From positions 1-15,096 of the forward strand of contig CAZAYP010000108.1 of the NCBI GenBank assembly GCA_964489425.1: a stretch of 15,096 bases of DNA, read 5' to 3'. The stretch comes from CAZAYP01 sp964489425 [NCBI: uncultured Verrucomicrobiota bacterium]. Its GTDB lineage: Bacteria > Verrucomicrobiota > Kiritimatiellia > RZYC01. The notes under the pieces were generated by a model. That model was not told the origin of the DNA. It worked only from the letters and a program-made list of their open reading frames with translations, and made no database searches. Numbering within the stretch: the first letter of the stretch is position 1; every line of letters begins with the position of its first letter. This document shows, in pieces, positions 14,945 to 15,096 of this stretch. A program made the translations under genes and the position numbers.

Positions 14945-15096
14945 GCCTGCCGTGCTCCTTGTTGTCGGGTTGCTTGCATGGCCATGCTATCACAGTACTG
15001 GTTCAGCCACCAGTCAAAGTCGTGGTGCCACAGCAATTCTCACATGGCTGCGTCAAGAAAGGTTGGGCGGACAAGAAGGCGGTGGACCAGAGGATG
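14941..15096 (-). pseudogene. Possible broken C-terminus of an unidentified gene ahead of ppk2
   Basis: On the minus strand the frame that begins at the window edge reads 18 codons (ending PTFLDAAM), meets a TGA at 15042-15040, then continues for 32 protein-like codons (ELLWHHDFDWWLNQYCDSMA and on) to a second TGA. That final TGA overlaps the ppk2 ATG as ATGA, typical of coupled operon genes. One reading is a gene truncated by a nonsense change (TGG to TGA would restore it); another is chance, since the same bases hold the ppk2 promoter candidate. A plus-strand frame from 14978 is also open to the edge, so the call is weak. Confidence 0.25.
14989..15017 (-). promoter_or_regulatory. ppk2 promoter with a 6-bp inverted repeat in the spacer
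   Basis: The minus strand shows TTGACT (15017-15012), 17 bases, then TGTGAT (14994-14989), predicting a start about 40 bases before the ppk2 ATG. A perfect inverted repeat ACTGGT / ACCAGT (14997-15002 and 15009-15014, 6-base loop) lies within the spacer and touches the -35, so it could be an operator. Confidence 0.45.

Noticed and set aside
1-15096. CRISPR array, transposon ends, phage or toxin-antitoxin/defence genes
   Set aside because: No regularly spaced repeats, transposase or defence-family motifs were found on either strand.

Overview
The window is GC-rich bacterial chromosome with ordinary housekeeping genes around one very large secreted protein. The style of the giant protein suggests a member of the PVC superphylum, most likely Kiritimatiellota: Asn/Thr-rich BACON-like repeats, a CarboxypepD_reg-like domain, and a C-terminus with a WWLASHGW / DPDADSFWTWQEYLADT signature ending in a Tyr-Arg-Phe-Trp tail. 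This placement is an inference from protein style. No rRNA or taxonomic marker is present, and the GC-rich sequence could be from a metagenome-assembled genome.

Layout. Bases 1-1016 hold a minus-strand operon: a promoter with an embedded palindrome, then a DUF134 HTH protein, a NifX/NifB-C-terminal-type cofactor-binding protein (ATGA overlap), a hairpin, and the start of a DUF5320-like Gly-rich protein cut by the left edge and too short for ordinary ORF callers. Bases 1030-1514 hold an unrecognised 70-residue plus-strand ORF and a non-coding stretch with a stable hairpin. A tRNA-Tyr(GTA) gene (1515-1600, minus) follows immediately downstream of glgB (1626-3989, minus). Bases 4116-11441 (minus) encode one 2441-residue exported multidomain protein. 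nadA (quinolinate synthase, minus) lies 57 bp upstream of it. Across a divergent intergenic region, pnuC and nadR run on the plus strand with an ATGA overlap. nadR converges on a class III-like ppk2 (minus), and the two stop-codon ends overlap by 14 bp. The last 150 bp hold the ppk2 promoter region and what may be the tail of a broken upstream gene.

How the genes fit together. nadA (de novo quinolinate), pnuC (nicotinamide riboside uptake) and nadR (NR kinase plus NMN adenylyltransferase) form a compact NAD-supply locus; nadB and nadC are not in the window. ppk2 could regenerate nucleotide triphosphates from polyphosphate and glgB builds glycogen, so carbon, phosphate and redox-cofactor reserves are represented, although no shared regulation is visible. 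I found no CRISPR array, transposase, defence system or recognisable riboswitch. The most unusual object is the giant protein, where two whole domains appear to be inserted inside Ig-like domains. The most testable regulatory observation is the palindrome over the -10 box of the DUF134 operon.
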